From assembly GCA_964433875.1 (NCBI GenBank), contig CAYSSO010000001.1, positions 62,001-126,000 of the forward strand: 64,000 bases of DNA. The letters run 5' to 3'. A program made the position numbers and the translations under genes. This document shows, one piece after another, positions 33,814 to 42,573 of this stretch. Source of the stretch: Athalassotoga sp964433875 (GTDB lineage Bacteria; Thermotogota; Thermotogae; Mesoaciditogales; Mesoaciditogaceae). Numbering within the stretch: the stretch's first letter is position 1; each line of letters starts with the position of its first letter. Under the pieces are notes generated by a model that saw only the letters and a list, made by a program, of their open reading frames with translations, made no database searches and had not been told where the DNA came from.

Positions 33814-35144
33814 AAGTTTTCCTCCTCCTTTAGAGAACTTGCATTTTTGTAATGTTTAAGGTAAAGGTTCTGGACGATCTTCTTCAGGCTGTTTATATTT
33901 TCTATACCCATTGAGCCTTTCCACCAGTAATGGATAAGCGCGCCCTTTAATATAAGCGGATCAACATCTGATGGTATTTGATGCTTTTCAACGGCATCCT
34001 TCCAATCTAAAGATCCGGGTATGAGAGTGTATTCGTTCAAAAAAGGTTTCACGCCGAGACTTTCTATTCTCTCGATGTCTTCAAGGGCAGATTCAAAGGT
34101 CTGGCCGGGCAAGCCTATTATGAGATAAACTCCCAAATTATCATAAGTAAAGCCGGCATTCTTTAGAATTTCAACGGCTCTTTCGAATATTTGATTTGTA
34201 ACTTTCCCTCCGGTCTTCTTTTGAAGGTACGGATCTCCGGTTTCGTAACCTATCCTTACCGTCTTGAATTGTTTTTTAATCATCAAAGAGGCTATCTCTT
34301 CATCAACATATGCGGCGTGAATTCCGTTCGGAAGATGGTATCTGATCCCATCGGGAAGATTTTTCAAGATATCCTTAAATCTCTCTTTGTTAAAAAGAAT
34401 GGCGTCGTCATAGAATGCTATGTCTTTGACATTCATCTTTTTTAAAGAAAGAATTTCTTCTATTACAGATTCGACGCTTCTTGACTTAAAGCCCTTTTGC
34501 CACGCTATGCAATAAGTACATCTAAAAGGACAGCCGTAAGTCGTATGGACAACGGCAGAATCAAGTTCTTTATAAAAAGAATAATCTGGCGTTATCTTTT
34601 CAAACCAGTCTTCACCAACGACTCTGTCTATCTTTTTGCCTGTCAATTTTTCTACGACTTCGTAAATTTTCGGAATCCCATCGCCCGCCACTACAAGATC
34701 GGCACCTGAATTCTTGGCATGATCGAAGAGCAATGTTGGATAATTTCCTCCAAGGACAACCGGGGCTTTGAATTTTGCTTTCAATATCCTTATCGTTTCA
34801 AAGACGCCACCATACCAGTATGTCATCATCGAAGTAACCAAAATCACGTCTGGATCGAAGTTTAGATCTTCTATGACTTTTAAAGGCGCGCCGTACCTTT
34901 TGACGCGTCTTGGTATTCCGTATTTTTTTAAATTTCCTATCACCTCATAATGAAATTTGCCCGTTCCATACATCCCTTCATGTGAATTGTTGTCGGGCAA
35001 CTTTCTATCTAAAAGATCGATCAATTTTACCTCAGCCCCGGCCATCTTAAGGGCTTTTGCAATGTACAAAAGTCCAACAGGCTTAAGCCAAAAATCGTAG
35101 GCCGATACGTCGTGAATATACGGGTTAACAAGAAGAACTTTCAT
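33810..35144 (-). CDS. B12-binding-domain radical SAM protein
   Basis: 444 residues. The N-terminal cobalamin-binding-like Rossmann domain ('KVLLVNPYIHDVSAYDFWLK', 'PDVILVTSMMTYWY') is followed by the radical SAM core with C-x3-C-x2-C in 'TYGCPFRCTYCIAW' near residue 205 for the 4Fe-4S cluster. 'LGVYLIIGLPGQTFE' near 345 is typical of the barrel. The 'DxHxxG' base-off motif is not evident, so B12 binding is uncertain. The substrate is unknown; relatives carry out methylations and rearrangements. It lies between coaX and the epimerase in a cofactor-rich operon and overlaps coaX by 20 bases. Confidence 0.85.
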   Translation of the reverse strand: MKVLLVNPYIHDVSAYDFWLKPVGLLYIAKALKMAGAEVKLIDLLDRKLPDNNSHEGMYGTGKFHYEVIGNLKKYGIPRRVKRYGAPLKVIEDLNFDPDVILVTSMMTYWYGGVFETIRILKAKFKAPVVLGGNYPTLLFDHAKNSGADLVVAGDGIPKIYEVVEKLTGKKIDRVVGEDWFEKITPDYSFYKELDSAVVHTTYGCPFRCTYCIAWQKGFKSRSVESVIEEILSLKKMNVKDIAFYDDAILFNKERFKDILKNLPDGIRYHLPNGIHAAYVDEEIASLMIKKQFKTVRIGYETGDPYLQKKTGGKVTNQIFERAVEILKNAGFTYDNLGVYLIIGLPGQTFESALEDIERIESLGVKPFLNEYTLIPGSLDWKDAVEKHQIPSDVDPLILKGALIHYWWKGSMGIENINSLKKIVQNLYLKHYKNASSLKEEENL

Positions 35145-35898
35145 TCTTATGAGAATAAAAAACAGATATTCCTCGTAAAGTTAGATCGGGTTCATATTCT
35201 TCTATTTTAGTTGAACTTTTTGATATCTCGGATCCATAGCCGCCCGTAGAGATAACTTTGAATTTTGTCGAGAACTCGTCTTCAAAAAGAGAAACAAAAC
35301 CGTCTATCGCAAACATGGTACCCATCATGATGCCGGCCTGAATATTTGTAATTGTGTCCTTCCCAACCGGAGAATCTGGAAATTTAGCCTCAACAGTTGG
35401 GAGTTTTGCCGTATTCGTAAATAGAGAATGAATGGCCGTTCTAGGTCCGGGCAGAATAACGCCGCCTTCATACCTGTCAGTTAGAATATCTATTGTTATT
35501 GCCGTGCCAAAATCTACGACTATGACATTTTTATTGTAAATTTCTTTGGCGGCGACAACGTTCGCTATTCTATCGGCGCCAAGTTCATTTGGAGTCCAGA
35601 CATTCCATTCTATCCAGTTAGCATCCTTTATCTTAACAAAGGTTGGAATTTTGTTCATGTATTTTTTGCCGTAATATTTGAATACTTCATTCAAACTTGG
35701 AACAACTGAAGCCACGCATATATCCTCTATAATCGAAAATTTATACCCTGAAAAATCGAGAAAATTTTTTATATGGACCAAAAACTCATCTTCTGTCGAT
35801 ATATTCTTCGTACTTATTCTCCATGTGTAAAATGATTTATTTTCATTCATAAGTCCCATGACGACATTTGTATTTCCGGCATCAATGGCTAACAGCAT
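35125..35898 (-). CDS. coaX: Type III pantothenate kinase
   Basis: 257 residues of the ASKHA fold CoaX family: 'LLAIDAGNTNVVMGL' at the start (phosphate binding), 'NELGADRIANVVAA' near 103, 'VIVVDFGTAITIDIL' near 124 and 'GGVILPGPRTAIHSLF' near 145. It catalyses ATP-dependent phosphorylation of pantothenate, the first step of coenzyme A synthesis. Its start overlaps the end of pdxT by 17 bases and its 3' end overlaps the radical SAM gene, so it is coupled to both. The CoA it supplies would feed the CoA-ester enzymes of the same operon. Confidence 0.95.
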   Translation of the reverse strand: MLLAIDAGNTNVVMGLMNENKSFYTWRISTKNISTEDEFLVHIKNFLDFSGYKFSIIEDICVASVVPSLNEVFKYYGKKYMNKIPTFVKIKDANWIEWNVWTPNELGADRIANVVAAKEIYNKNVIVVDFGTAITIDILTDRYEGGVILPGPRTAIHSLFTNTAKLPTVEAKFPDSPVGKDTITNIQAGIMMGTMFAIDGFVSLFEDEFSTKFKVISTGGYGSEISKSSTKIEEYEPDLTLRGISVFYSHKNESSSC

Positions 35899-36460
35899 TT
35901 TCTACCATCCTCGCGAAAAATTCATGTATTCTTGTATCTTCTGAAAGTTCAGGATGAAAGGTTGATGCGATTATGTTATTTTCCTTAACAAAGACAGGAT
36001 TCCCTCCGTATGTGCCTATAACCTCAACATTTCCGACACCGGTTATTATCGGCGCTCTTATGAATACGGCATCAAAGAGATCTCCATCAAGTATAGATAA
36101 AGGAATCATGGCATGAAAGGAATCTATTTGCCTACCATATCCATTTCTGCTGACAACAACGTCTAAGACTTTTAGAGAATCCTGAACAGGGTTTGAGACA
36201 TCCTTTGCAAGCAAGATAAGGCCTGCACATGTTCCGTAGACCGGAAAGCCGTTTCTTATTTTCTCTTTCAGAAGATCAAAAAGACCGGTCAATTTAAGCA
36301 GCCTTAACATTGTGGTACTCTCTCCACCCGGCATTATCAGTCCATCAACCTCTTCAAGATTCTTGGCCGATTTAACGCGAATCCCTTCTATACCTATTTT
36401 CGAAAGCATGGCAAGGTGTTCTTCTATATCGCCCTGCATTCCGAGAACGCCTATTTTCAT
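35882..36460 (-). CDS. pdxT: Pyridoxal 5'-phosphate synthase glutaminase subunit
   Basis: 192 residues, class I glutaminase: 'KIGVLGMQGDIEEHLAML' at the start, nucleophile Cys in 'GTCAGLILLA' near residue 79, 'GYGRQIDSF' and the catalytic 'FHPELSED' near 168. It releases ammonia from glutamine and passes it to PdxS in the 12+12 PLP synthase complex. It begins 10 bases after the pdxS stop and overlaps coaX downstream. Confidence 0.97.
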   Translation of the reverse strand: MKIGVLGMQGDIEEHLAMLSKIGIEGIRVKSAKNLEEVDGLIMPGGESTTMLRLLKLTGLFDLLKEKIRNGFPVYGTCAGLILLAKDVSNPVQDSLKVLDVVVSRNGYGRQIDSFHAMIPLSILDGDLFDAVFIRAPIITGVGNVEVIGTYGGNPVFVKENNIIASTFHPELSEDTRIHEFFARMVENAVSH

Positions 36461-36470
36461 TTGCGAGTTT

Positions 36471-37349
36471 TCACCAGCCTCTTTCCTGCAATTTTTCGGA
36501 TAAGGTTGCTATTTCCTGACCTTCCATCGCCATACCTATGTCTTCGCTTATTCTGACAAGTTCATCCGGATCATCGTAATGGAGCACTGCCTGAACTATT
36601 GCGTTGGCCATTTTGGATGGATTGGAAGATTTGAAAATTCCAGAACCGACAAAAACTCCATCGGCGCCGAGTATCATCATCAAAGCAGCGTCTGCCGGTG
36701 TCGCGACGCCACCCGCCGCAAAATTGACAACTGGCAGCCTTCCACGTTCCTTGACCATTCTCACTATTTCAATTGGGGCACCGATTTCTTTTGCGTAATT
36801 TACAAGTTCTTCATCGGCCATACCTTTTACCATCCTTATGGCATCCATGACTGCACGCATGTGTTTGACCGCTTCGACGATATTCCCAGTGCCTGCCTCA
36901 CCTTTGGTCCTTATCATGGCGGCTCCTTCTGCTATCCTTCTTAATGCCTCTCCCAGATCTCTCGCTCCGCACACAAATGGAACTTTGAACTCATGCTTGT
37001 TTATATGGAATTTGTCATCGGCAGGAGTTAAGACTTCACTTTCGTCTATGAAATCTACCCCGAGCGCTTCGAGGATCTTAGCCTCTGCTATGTGGCCTAT
37101 TCTAACCTTGGCCATAACTGGAATAGAAACGCTCTCCATTATCTTTCTGATAAGTCCCACATCGGCCATTCTCGCAACCCCGCCGGCCTTTCTTATATCC
37201 GCCGGCACTCTCTCGAGAGCCATCACGGCAACCGCTCCAGCGTCTTCGGCTATCTTTGCCTGTTCTGGAGTTGTAACATCCATGATAACTCCGTTCTTAA
37301 ACATATCGGCAAATCCTTCTTTTATGACCCATGTTCCTTTCTCGATCAT
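36471..37349 (-). CDS. pdxS: Pyridoxal 5'-phosphate synthase lyase subunit
   Basis: About 292 residues of the highly conserved PdxS barrel: 'VMALERVPADIRKAGGVARM', 'VPVMAKVRIGH'-type 'SIPVMAKVRIGHIAEA', 'CGARDLGEALRRI' and 'VNFAAGGVATPADAALMM' with the phosphate site 'GADGVFVGSGIFKS'. It makes PLP from ribose 5-phosphate, glyceraldehyde 3-phosphate and ammonia. The ATG at 37349 is preferred (AGGAGGTG 7 bases ahead) over one at 37367 that overlaps the pncB stop. pdxT follows. Confidence 0.97.
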   Translation of the reverse strand: MIEKGTWVIKEGFADMFKNGVIMDVTTPEQAKIAEDAGAVAVMALERVPADIRKAGGVARMADVGLIRKIMESVSIPVMAKVRIGHIAEAKILEALGVDFIDESEVLTPADDKFHINKHEFKVPFVCGARDLGEALRRIAEGAAMIRTKGEAGTGNIVEAVKHMRAVMDAIRMVKGMADEELVNYAKEIGAPIEIVRMVKERGRLPVVNFAAGGVATPADAALMMILGADGVFVGSGIFKSSNPSKMANAIVQAVLHYDDPDELVRISEDIGMAMEGQEIATLSEKLQERGW

Positions 37350-37363
37350 ATCAAAACACCTCC

Positions 37364-38644
37364 TCATAAAATAACCTTTTCAAGCCTTGAGAGGTCTCCC
37401 TTTTTTCTTCCCACCTTTGCACACGGCTTCCCATCAACCTCTACTATATCGGCAGTTATGTCTATCTTTTCTCTCAAAAGTGAAGAACCCACACCGTAAG
37501 AATCGACAGGAACCCCTAATTTTTCAAATAAAGCTATCTTTTCAGCGTTAAATCCCCCCGAGACGACTATCTTGAGATTGTTCATTCCCATCTTATCGAA
37601 CTCTTGTCTTGCCTTCCATACAAGTTCGGGACAGACCCCCAAAGAATTCTCGTTGATCGGAGTAACAGATTTATCTCTAAGAGTTCCAGAGGTATCGAAC
37701 CTGACTCCCCATATTTTACCCCTTCCGCTCCCTATGACCGAATTCAAATCGGCAGAAGGAGAATATTTCTTCCCTGTAACGTGCTCGTAAAAATCTATCA
37801 TCATCTTTTTGGTTGTTCCTATAACGTCGTTGTCCCAGTCTACAAGAATTATCCTGTTAACGTCTGGCGGGACATATTCATCAAATTTAATGGCGGCCGT
37901 AGATGTAGATCCATGGTAAGCGGCTATCAGCGCATGGGGCACGGTACCTATGCCTTTAGCGCCCCAATAATCAGCGTTGGCATCGGTTGAGACGACATTC
38001 GCACCCGCTTTAAATGCCGCATATCCATCCGTCGCCTGAACCCAATAATGATCAAACCTCGCGGAAAAGAACAGGATCTGTTTCCCGTTTGCGGCTTTAA
38101 CGACGCGTCTGACAGCGGTGGCAGAAGAGGTTCCCCTTGCTATCACACCAAGCAATACGGTCTCGAGGTATCCAAAGTAAATCGGATCTCCTTCTATCGT
38201 CATAATTGGCTCCATCTCCCTTGCCTCTTCTCCATCGTAGAGGGCCCTTATCTCTATTTCATTGAACTTATCAACCCACAGTGCATTCATCGCCTCGCGC
38301 AGATCCCATCTTTTCCTGTTTATCTTTTCTAAATCGGCCCTGTTCATATCGAGAACGGCATTTTGAAGTTCTCTTTCTGCCGTAAGCAATTCGTCAAAGA
38401 GCCTTTGCGCTCTTTCCTCGTCTTTAAAATATCCGGTGCATAACTTCAAGATGGCAAGCGCCTCGTCTATTCCAACGATAACCGCATCTTTTCGCGGGAA
38501 AAACTGGTAAAGTACGCGTGGATGATGGTTATCCTTTTTCAAAACCTCAACATATCTCGTGAAATACTTGTCCGAATAATACCCCGCACGGATTCTGTCT
38601 ATAGGGACCTTAAAAACCCTTGGATCAAGCCTTTCGCCGCGCAT
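37364..38644 (-). CDS. pncB: Nicotinate phosphoribosyltransferase
   Basis: About 426 residues. The N-terminal part has 'RAGYYSDKYFTRYVEVLKK', the substrate-binding Tyr/Phe pattern of bacterial NAPRTase. 'GVIARGTSSATAVRRV' and 'FSARFDHYWVQATDGYAAF' lie mid-chain, and a phosphate site 'LKIVVSGGFNAEKI' near 370. It makes nicotinate mononucleotide from nicotinate and PRPP for NAD salvage. The ATG at 38644 has GGAGGT 6 bases before it. It follows the nicotinamidase gene by a few bases, so the two form the Preiss-Handler salvage pair, and pdxS is next. Confidence 0.93.
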   Translation of the reverse strand: MRGERLDPRVFKVPIDRIRAGYYSDKYFTRYVEVLKKDNHHPRVLYQFFPRKDAVIVGIDEALAILKLCTGYFKDEERAQRLFDELLTAERELQNAVLDMNRADLEKINRKRWDLREAMNALWVDKFNEIEIRALYDGEEAREMEPIMTIEGDPIYFGYLETVLLGVIARGTSSATAVRRVVKAANGKQILFFSARFDHYWVQATDGYAAFKAGANVVSTDANADYWGAKGIGTVPHALIAAYHGSTSTAAIKFDEYVPPDVNRIILVDWDNDVIGTTKKMMIDFYEHVTGKKYSPSADLNSVIGSGRGKIWGVRFDTSGTLRDKSVTPINENSLGVCPELVWKARQEFDKMGMNNLKIVVSGGFNAEKIALFEKLGVPVDSYGVGSSLLREKIDITADIVEVDGKPCAKVGRKKGDLSRLEKVIL

Positions 38645-38648
38645 CAAC

Positions 38649-39185
38649 TTACCTCCATTTCTTTAACTGAACCCCAAGGACATTTTTCATCTGATCGATG
38701 GCAAACAGATGTAATTTTTCATCGTAAGAGGCCGTTGCGTTTTCATAAACTACGACATCGTAATCTCTGTTCTTTAACTCTTCAACGGTATACATAACGC
38801 ATATATTCGTGTCTACACCACAAATCTCTATTTTGGAAGGGGATAACTTTCCCAAAATCTCATCAAGATTCGTTCCGAAAAAGGCTGAAAAACGCCTCTT
38901 TAAAATGAATATAGAATTTTTATAATCTCTTACGGCCTCTTTTAAATCATCAAAGAGTTCAGAACCATATGAATTTTTGATACAGTGGGGTCGAAAACGT
39001 TTAAACTCAGGATCGCTAACTTCGTGCCAATCCTTTGTAAAAATGATAGTGTAATTTCTTGATATTCTATTCCTTACTATATCGAGTACAACAGGCTTTA
39101 CAAATTCAGCCATTTCAAAATACAGCGCGCCACCCTTTGTTACAAAGTCATTTTGCATGTCTATAACCATAAGCAAATCATTCAT
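38649..39185 (-). CDS. pncA: Nicotinamidase / isochorismatase-family hydrolase
   Basis: 178 residues of the cysteine hydrolase fold: 'LLMVIDMQNDFVTKGGAL' (catalytic Asp near 9), 'IFTKDWHEVSDPEF' with the metal Asp/His site (though the usual D-x-H-x-x-H is reduced here to D-W-H), and the nucleophile Cys in 'CGVDTNICVMYT' near 125. Being directly upstream of pncB makes nicotinamide deamidation the likely reaction. It is the first gene of the cofactor operon; the intergenic region to 39304 carries the divergent rubrerythrin promoter. Confidence 0.87.
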   Translation of the reverse strand: MNDLLMVIDMQNDFVTKGGALYFEMAEFVKPVVLDIVRNRISRNYTIIFTKDWHEVSDPEFKRFRPHCIKNSYGSELFDDLKEAVRDYKNSIFILKRRFSAFFGTNLDEILGKLSPSKIEICGVDTNICVMYTVEELKNRDYDVVVYENATASYDEKLHLFAIDQMKNVLGVQLKKWR

Positions 39186-39254
39186 AAACTCTCACCATAT
39201 TTTATTTTAACACAATTATGAACAAAATGAATTCGGTGAAATTCAAATTTTATT

Positions 39255-39263
39255 TGGTATAAT
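39255..39263 (+). promoter_or_regulatory. Extended -10 promoter of the rubrerythrin-like gene
   Basis: TGG-TATAAT lies 42 bases before the ATG at 39305. I see no clear -35 box. An AAGGAGGATT ribosome site follows. Confidence 0.62.
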
Positions 39264-39304
39264 AAAAATACAAATGCAAATTTTTTTCACAAGGAGGATT
39301 AATC

Positions 39305-39778
39305 ATGAAGGATATGTATGCTCCAAATGAGATCTTTGAAATGGCCGTCAAAATAGAAAAAGATGGTGAGAACTTTTACTCTTATCTTGCCAAAAATTTT
39401 GAGAATCCGGCAAAAAAAGAATTGTTCTCATATTTAGCCGCTCAGGAAGCACAGCACGTGAAAGATTTCGAAAGAATATCGAGAGAAATAGTAGATGAAA
39501 TAGATCCCGAATTGTGGGCCGACGCGAAACCTTACCTCGAGAGCATCGTCAATGGGAGGATCTTCCCTTCACTGGATGAGATGATCTCGAAATCGAAATA
39601 CATGGATATGAATGAAATCGTCGACTTCGCCCTTTCCATAGAAAAAGAGACGATCGTATTTTACGATCAAATCCTCGACACTTCAAAAAAGCCCAAGGTC
39701 CGTGAGATTCTTGAAAAAATAATTCACGAAGAGTTAGGCCATGTTCAGAGATTGTTGAAAATAAAAGGCGAGATATGA
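39305..39778 (+). CDS. Rubrerythrin-like di-iron protein (no rubredoxin domain)
   Basis: 157 residues forming a four-helix ferritin-like bundle. Two half-repeats are visible: 'FEMAVKIEKDGENFYSYLA' with 'AAQEAQHVKDFE', and 'VDFALSIEKETIVFYDQIL' with 'IHEELGHVQRLL'. Each supplies Glu and E-x-x-H ligands to a di-iron site. The C-terminal rubredoxin zinc ribbon is missing, so it belongs to the erythrin-like group. A role in peroxide removal or iron handling is expected. Its end overlaps the ABC ATPase start by four bases, an unexplained pairing. Confidence 0.88.
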   Translation: MKDMYAPNEIFEMAVKIEKDGENFYSYLAKNFENPAKKELFSYLAAQEAQHVKDFERISREIVDEIDPELWADAKPYLESIVNGRIFPSLDEMISKSKYMDMNEIVDFALSIEKETIVFYDQILDTSKKPKVREILEKIIHEELGHVQRLLKIKGEI

Positions 39779-40533
39779 CAGAACTAGTAAAAGTTTCAAA
39801 TTTAAAGAAAAATTTTGGAACCTTTACGGCTGTAAAATCGATAAGTTTCACCATAAATTCTGGAGAGATCTATGGTTTTTTAGGTCCCAACGGTGCCGGT
39901 AAGACCACAACTATGAAGATGCTTACCGGCATTCTTACACCGACGGATGGAAAAATAGAAATATGCGGTCTTGATCTCCCGACACATCCTTTGGAGGTAA
40001 AATCCCAGATAGGCGTTGTGCCCGACGAGCCAAAACTTTACGAAAATCTTACCGGACAGGAATTTCTCGAATTTGTAGGCTCTGTTTTCTCAATGGACAA
40101 AGACGAAATGAAAAAAAGGATAGAAGAACTTTGCGATGCCTTCGAGATAAACTTTTTAGAAAAATTCATAGGCGACTATTCTCACGGCATGAAACAAAAA
40201 CTGATGCTCACTTCCGTGTTAATGAGAAAGCCGAAAGTGATCTTTTTAGATGAGGCAACGGTAGGGCTTGACGCAAAAAGCGCAAAGATTTTGAAGATGC
40301 TTTTGAGAAAGTACGCAGATGAAGGATCGAGCATCTTCATGACCACACACGTTCTCGAGATCGCGGAAAAAATGTGCGACAGGATAGGAATAATAAATTC
40401 CGGAGAGATAATAGCCGAGGGAACCCTGTCAGAGTTAAGGAATGAGTCGGGAAAGCAGTCTCTCGAAGATATCTTTTTACAGTTAACCGGTTCGACAGAT
40501 GAAGAGGTAAAGGAGATAATACAAAACCTATGA
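39775..40533 (+). CDS. ABC transporter ATP-binding protein
   Basis: 252 residues: Walker A 'GPNGAGKTTTMK' near residue 38, Q-loop region 'IGVVPDEPKLYENL', signature 'YSHGMKQKL' near 138, Walker B 'VIFLDEATVGLDAKS' near 157 (Ala in place of the usual Pro of DEP) and H-loop 'IFMTTHVLEIAE'. It drives the permease encoded next, overlapping it by four bases. The group is the NatA/CcmA-like exporter family; substrate unknown. The upstream rubrerythrin-like gene overlaps its start. Confidence 0.93.
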   Translation: MTELVKVSNLKKNFGTFTAVKSISFTINSGEIYGFLGPNGAGKTTTMKMLTGILTPTDGKIEICGLDLPTHPLEVKSQIGVVPDEPKLYENLTGQEFLEFVGSVFSMDKDEMKKRIEELCDAFEINFLEKFIGDYSHGMKQKLMLTSVLMRKPKVIFLDEATVGLDAKSAKILKMLLRKYADEGSSIFMTTHVLEIAEKMCDRIGIINSGEIIAEGTLSELRNESGKQSLEDIFLQLTGSTDEEVKEIIQNL

Positions 40534-42125
40534 ACAAATTAATGCTTTTAATAAGATACAAACTAAAAATGTGGTCCAACATACCCTTAAGAAGGGGAAA
40601 GAGAAAGATTCCTTTTCCCTTTTACATTTTAATTCTTGCCGGAACTTTCGCGGCAATAAGCATGCCTCTTTATCTTTTTACTCTTGATCTATTTCGAAAT
40701 TATTCTACTATAATTTTTAACGGCATAAGCCTTGCGGATCTTTTTGTCGAGATATCGATGATGGGCATTTTTGTACTTGTCCTTGTCACCGATACACCAG
40801 CAATAGCACTCAACGTCTTCATGAGCGAAGATGTGGATCTTTTGTTGTCTCTTCCGATAAAACAATCAACGATATTCATTTCAAAAAACCTTGAGACGAT
40901 AATTCAAGGTGGTTTTCCCGCGCTTTTTGTAATACCTCTCTTGATTTCTTACGCGAATGCGACGATGATGGAATGGTACAGAATAATCGTGATGTTTTTA
41001 ATGTACGTGCTTTATTTCATGATAGCAAATTCGGTATCTTCCATCATAGCACTCGGCGTCTCTAAAGTTGCATCAAGATCTGGTACCCAGCGTTTCATGG
41101 TCTTTACATCTTTGATCGTCTATGTGCTTTCCATTTTTTTGATAAGCACCGTCGGATCTTTCAATCCAAATGAAAAGAATGTAACGGCAGCCTTTGCCAA
41201 TTACGTGAATACGATAAACCTTCCATTTCTTCCCTCGACTTGGTTTATCAATGCCATAAATCTCCAGGTTAACGGTATCTTATCATTGGTAATCACAGCA
41301 GCCATTTTAGCCTTTATAACGTACAAGATCTCTGCCTCGGGTATACTGTCCGGGTATTCTCAAATGAAGAGCGCGACAAAACGTATCAGGAGGAGAGATT
41401 ACAATCTAAAGAGTCCGACACAGGCTTTCGTATTGAAAGATTTAAAATTGATGAGAAGGGAGCCTTCCATTCTATTTTTGCTTATCTACCCGGCTATCTT
41501 CCCTTTCTTTTTGCTCATCGGAGGATTTATGAGAAAGGGTGAAGGCGCGATCAACAATGCCTTAACGGGTGGCATCTTGATATCTATCTTTATCTCCTCT
41601 ATGTACACGATCATCGCAACGGCAAGTTTGATTTCAACAGAGATAAAAGTTGGCGAATTCATAAAAACATTGCCGATCGGCAACAGGACTCCTTTGTGGA
41701 GCAAAGCCTTCGTTATCGCAGGAGCATTTGCAGTTGTCATGATGGCAACCTTTTCTGTCCTTTCTATATTCTTTGGTGGATTGATGCTATCTGTTATTAC
41801 AGTCCTTTTGTCTATTCCGGTACTTTTGATACTTTCATTTTTCGGAGTTTACGCTACCGTCAAATGGCCGAATTCGATCGGAGGCGTAAGGCGTCCGCTT
41901 AACACGACTGGAAACTTTGTGAGCATGGGAATAGGCTTTATCGGTGCGGCGATCGCCACATCCGAAGGACTCTATTTTTCTGGAAATAGAATATTACCCT
42001 TTTCTCCAGTGTACGAATTTTTGATCCTTTTTGCCGTACCCGTTCTTATCGAGATCATTATGACCTTTGTGATCTTCAGGTTATTATCGAAGATCGACTG
42101 GGCAAATCCTTATCATATAAAATGA
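40530..42125 (+). CDS. ABC exporter membrane protein (about 12 membrane segments)
   Basis: 531 residues, roughly twice the size of an ABC-2 permease, with about twelve hydrophobic segments. Cytosolic parts include 'PLRRGKRKIPFPFYILILAG' at the start and 'RRRDYNLKSPTQAFVLKDLKLMRREPSIL' region near 290-318, where 'KDLKLMRREP' is a common coupling-helix signature of fused ABC-2 type exporters. It probably forms a transporter with the ATPase encoded before it. Substrate unknown. The rpiB gene follows by about 10 bases and may be cotranscribed. Confidence 0.82.
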   Translation: MNKLMLLIRYKLKMWSNIPLRRGKRKIPFPFYILILAGTFAAISMPLYLFTLDLFRNYSTIIFNGISLADLFVEISMMGIFVLVLVTDTPAIALNVFMSEDVDLLLSLPIKQSTIFISKNLETIIQGGFPALFVIPLLISYANATMMEWYRIIVMFLMYVLYFMIANSVSSIIALGVSKVASRSGTQRFMVFTSLIVYVLSIFLISTVGSFNPNEKNVTAAFANYVNTINLPFLPSTWFINAINLQVNGILSLVITAAILAFITYKISASGILSGYSQMKSATKRIRRRDYNLKSPTQAFVLKDLKLMRREPSILFLLIYPAIFPFFLLIGGFMRKGEGAINNALTGGILISIFISSMYTIIATASLISTEIKVGEFIKTLPIGNRTPLWSKAFVIAGAFAVVMMATFSVLSIFFGGLMLSVITVLLSIPVLLILSFFGVYATVKWPNSIGGVRRPLNTTGNFVSMGIGFIGAAIATSEGLYFSGNRILPFSPVYEFLILFAVPVLIEIIMTFVIFRLLSKIDWANPYHIK

Positions 42126-42135
42126 GGTGATTGAA

Positions 42136-42573
42136 ATGAAAATATCAATTGGAAGCGACCATGCAGGATTCGAATTGAAAGAACACGTGAAAAAATATCT
42201 GGAATCCAAAGGCATAGAGGTGGTAGACGAAGGAACTTATTCTTCCGATTCCGTTGACTATCCCGTATATGCAAAAAAGGTTGTAAAGGATATGCAAAAC
42301 AAAGCCGTAGATTACGGGATATTGATATGCGGAACCGGTCTTGGAATGTCAATAACGGCAAATAAATTCAAAAATATATACGCCGCGTTGTGTCTCTATC
42401 CGACAATGGCCAAATACGCAAGAATGCACAACAACGCCAACGTGCTTGTGATGGCCGGGAGATTGATGGGGCCAACTCTCGCGGAAGAGACTGTCGACAC
42501 ATTTCTATCGACAAACTTCGAAGGTGGCCGTCATCAAAGAAGAATAGACGAAATAAAGGAAATAGAGAAATGA
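42136..42573 (+). CDS. rpiB: Ribose-5-phosphate isomerase B
   Basis: About 145 residues of the RpiB/LacA-B fold: 'ISIGSDHAGFELKEHVKKYL' at the start, 'GILICGTGLGMSITANK' with the catalytic Cys near 66, and 'ARMHNNANVLVMAGR' near 98. It interconverts ribose 5-phosphate and ribulose 5-phosphate; LacAB-type galactose-6-phosphate isomerases are related, but the 'GTGLGMS' Cys context fits RpiB. The ATG at 42136 follows GAGGTG at 6 bases. Its stop overlaps the HAD gene start (ATGA). Confidence 0.93.
   Translation: MKISIGSDHAGFELKEHVKKYLESKGIEVVDEGTYSSDSVDYPVYAKKVVKDMQNKAVDYGILICGTGLGMSITANKFKNIYAALCLYPTMAKYARMHNNANVLVMAGRLMGPTLAEETVDTFLSTNFEGGRHQRRIDEIKEIEK

Noticed and set aside
36838..37374. 178-codon plus-strand frame opposite pdxS
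   Set aside because: It is an antisense shadow of a highly conserved gene with no ribosome site and no family features.
42390..42569. Long N-terminal extension of the Cof-type HAD protein
   Set aside because: It lies entirely within rpiB in another frame; the ATG at 42570 with the ATGA overlap gives the normal HAD start.
42136..42573. LacA/LacB galactose-6-phosphate isomerase instead of RpiB
   Set aside because: A galactose link to the tagatose operon was considered, but the active-site Cys context fits RpiB, only one subunit is present, and the gene is far from the sugar operon.
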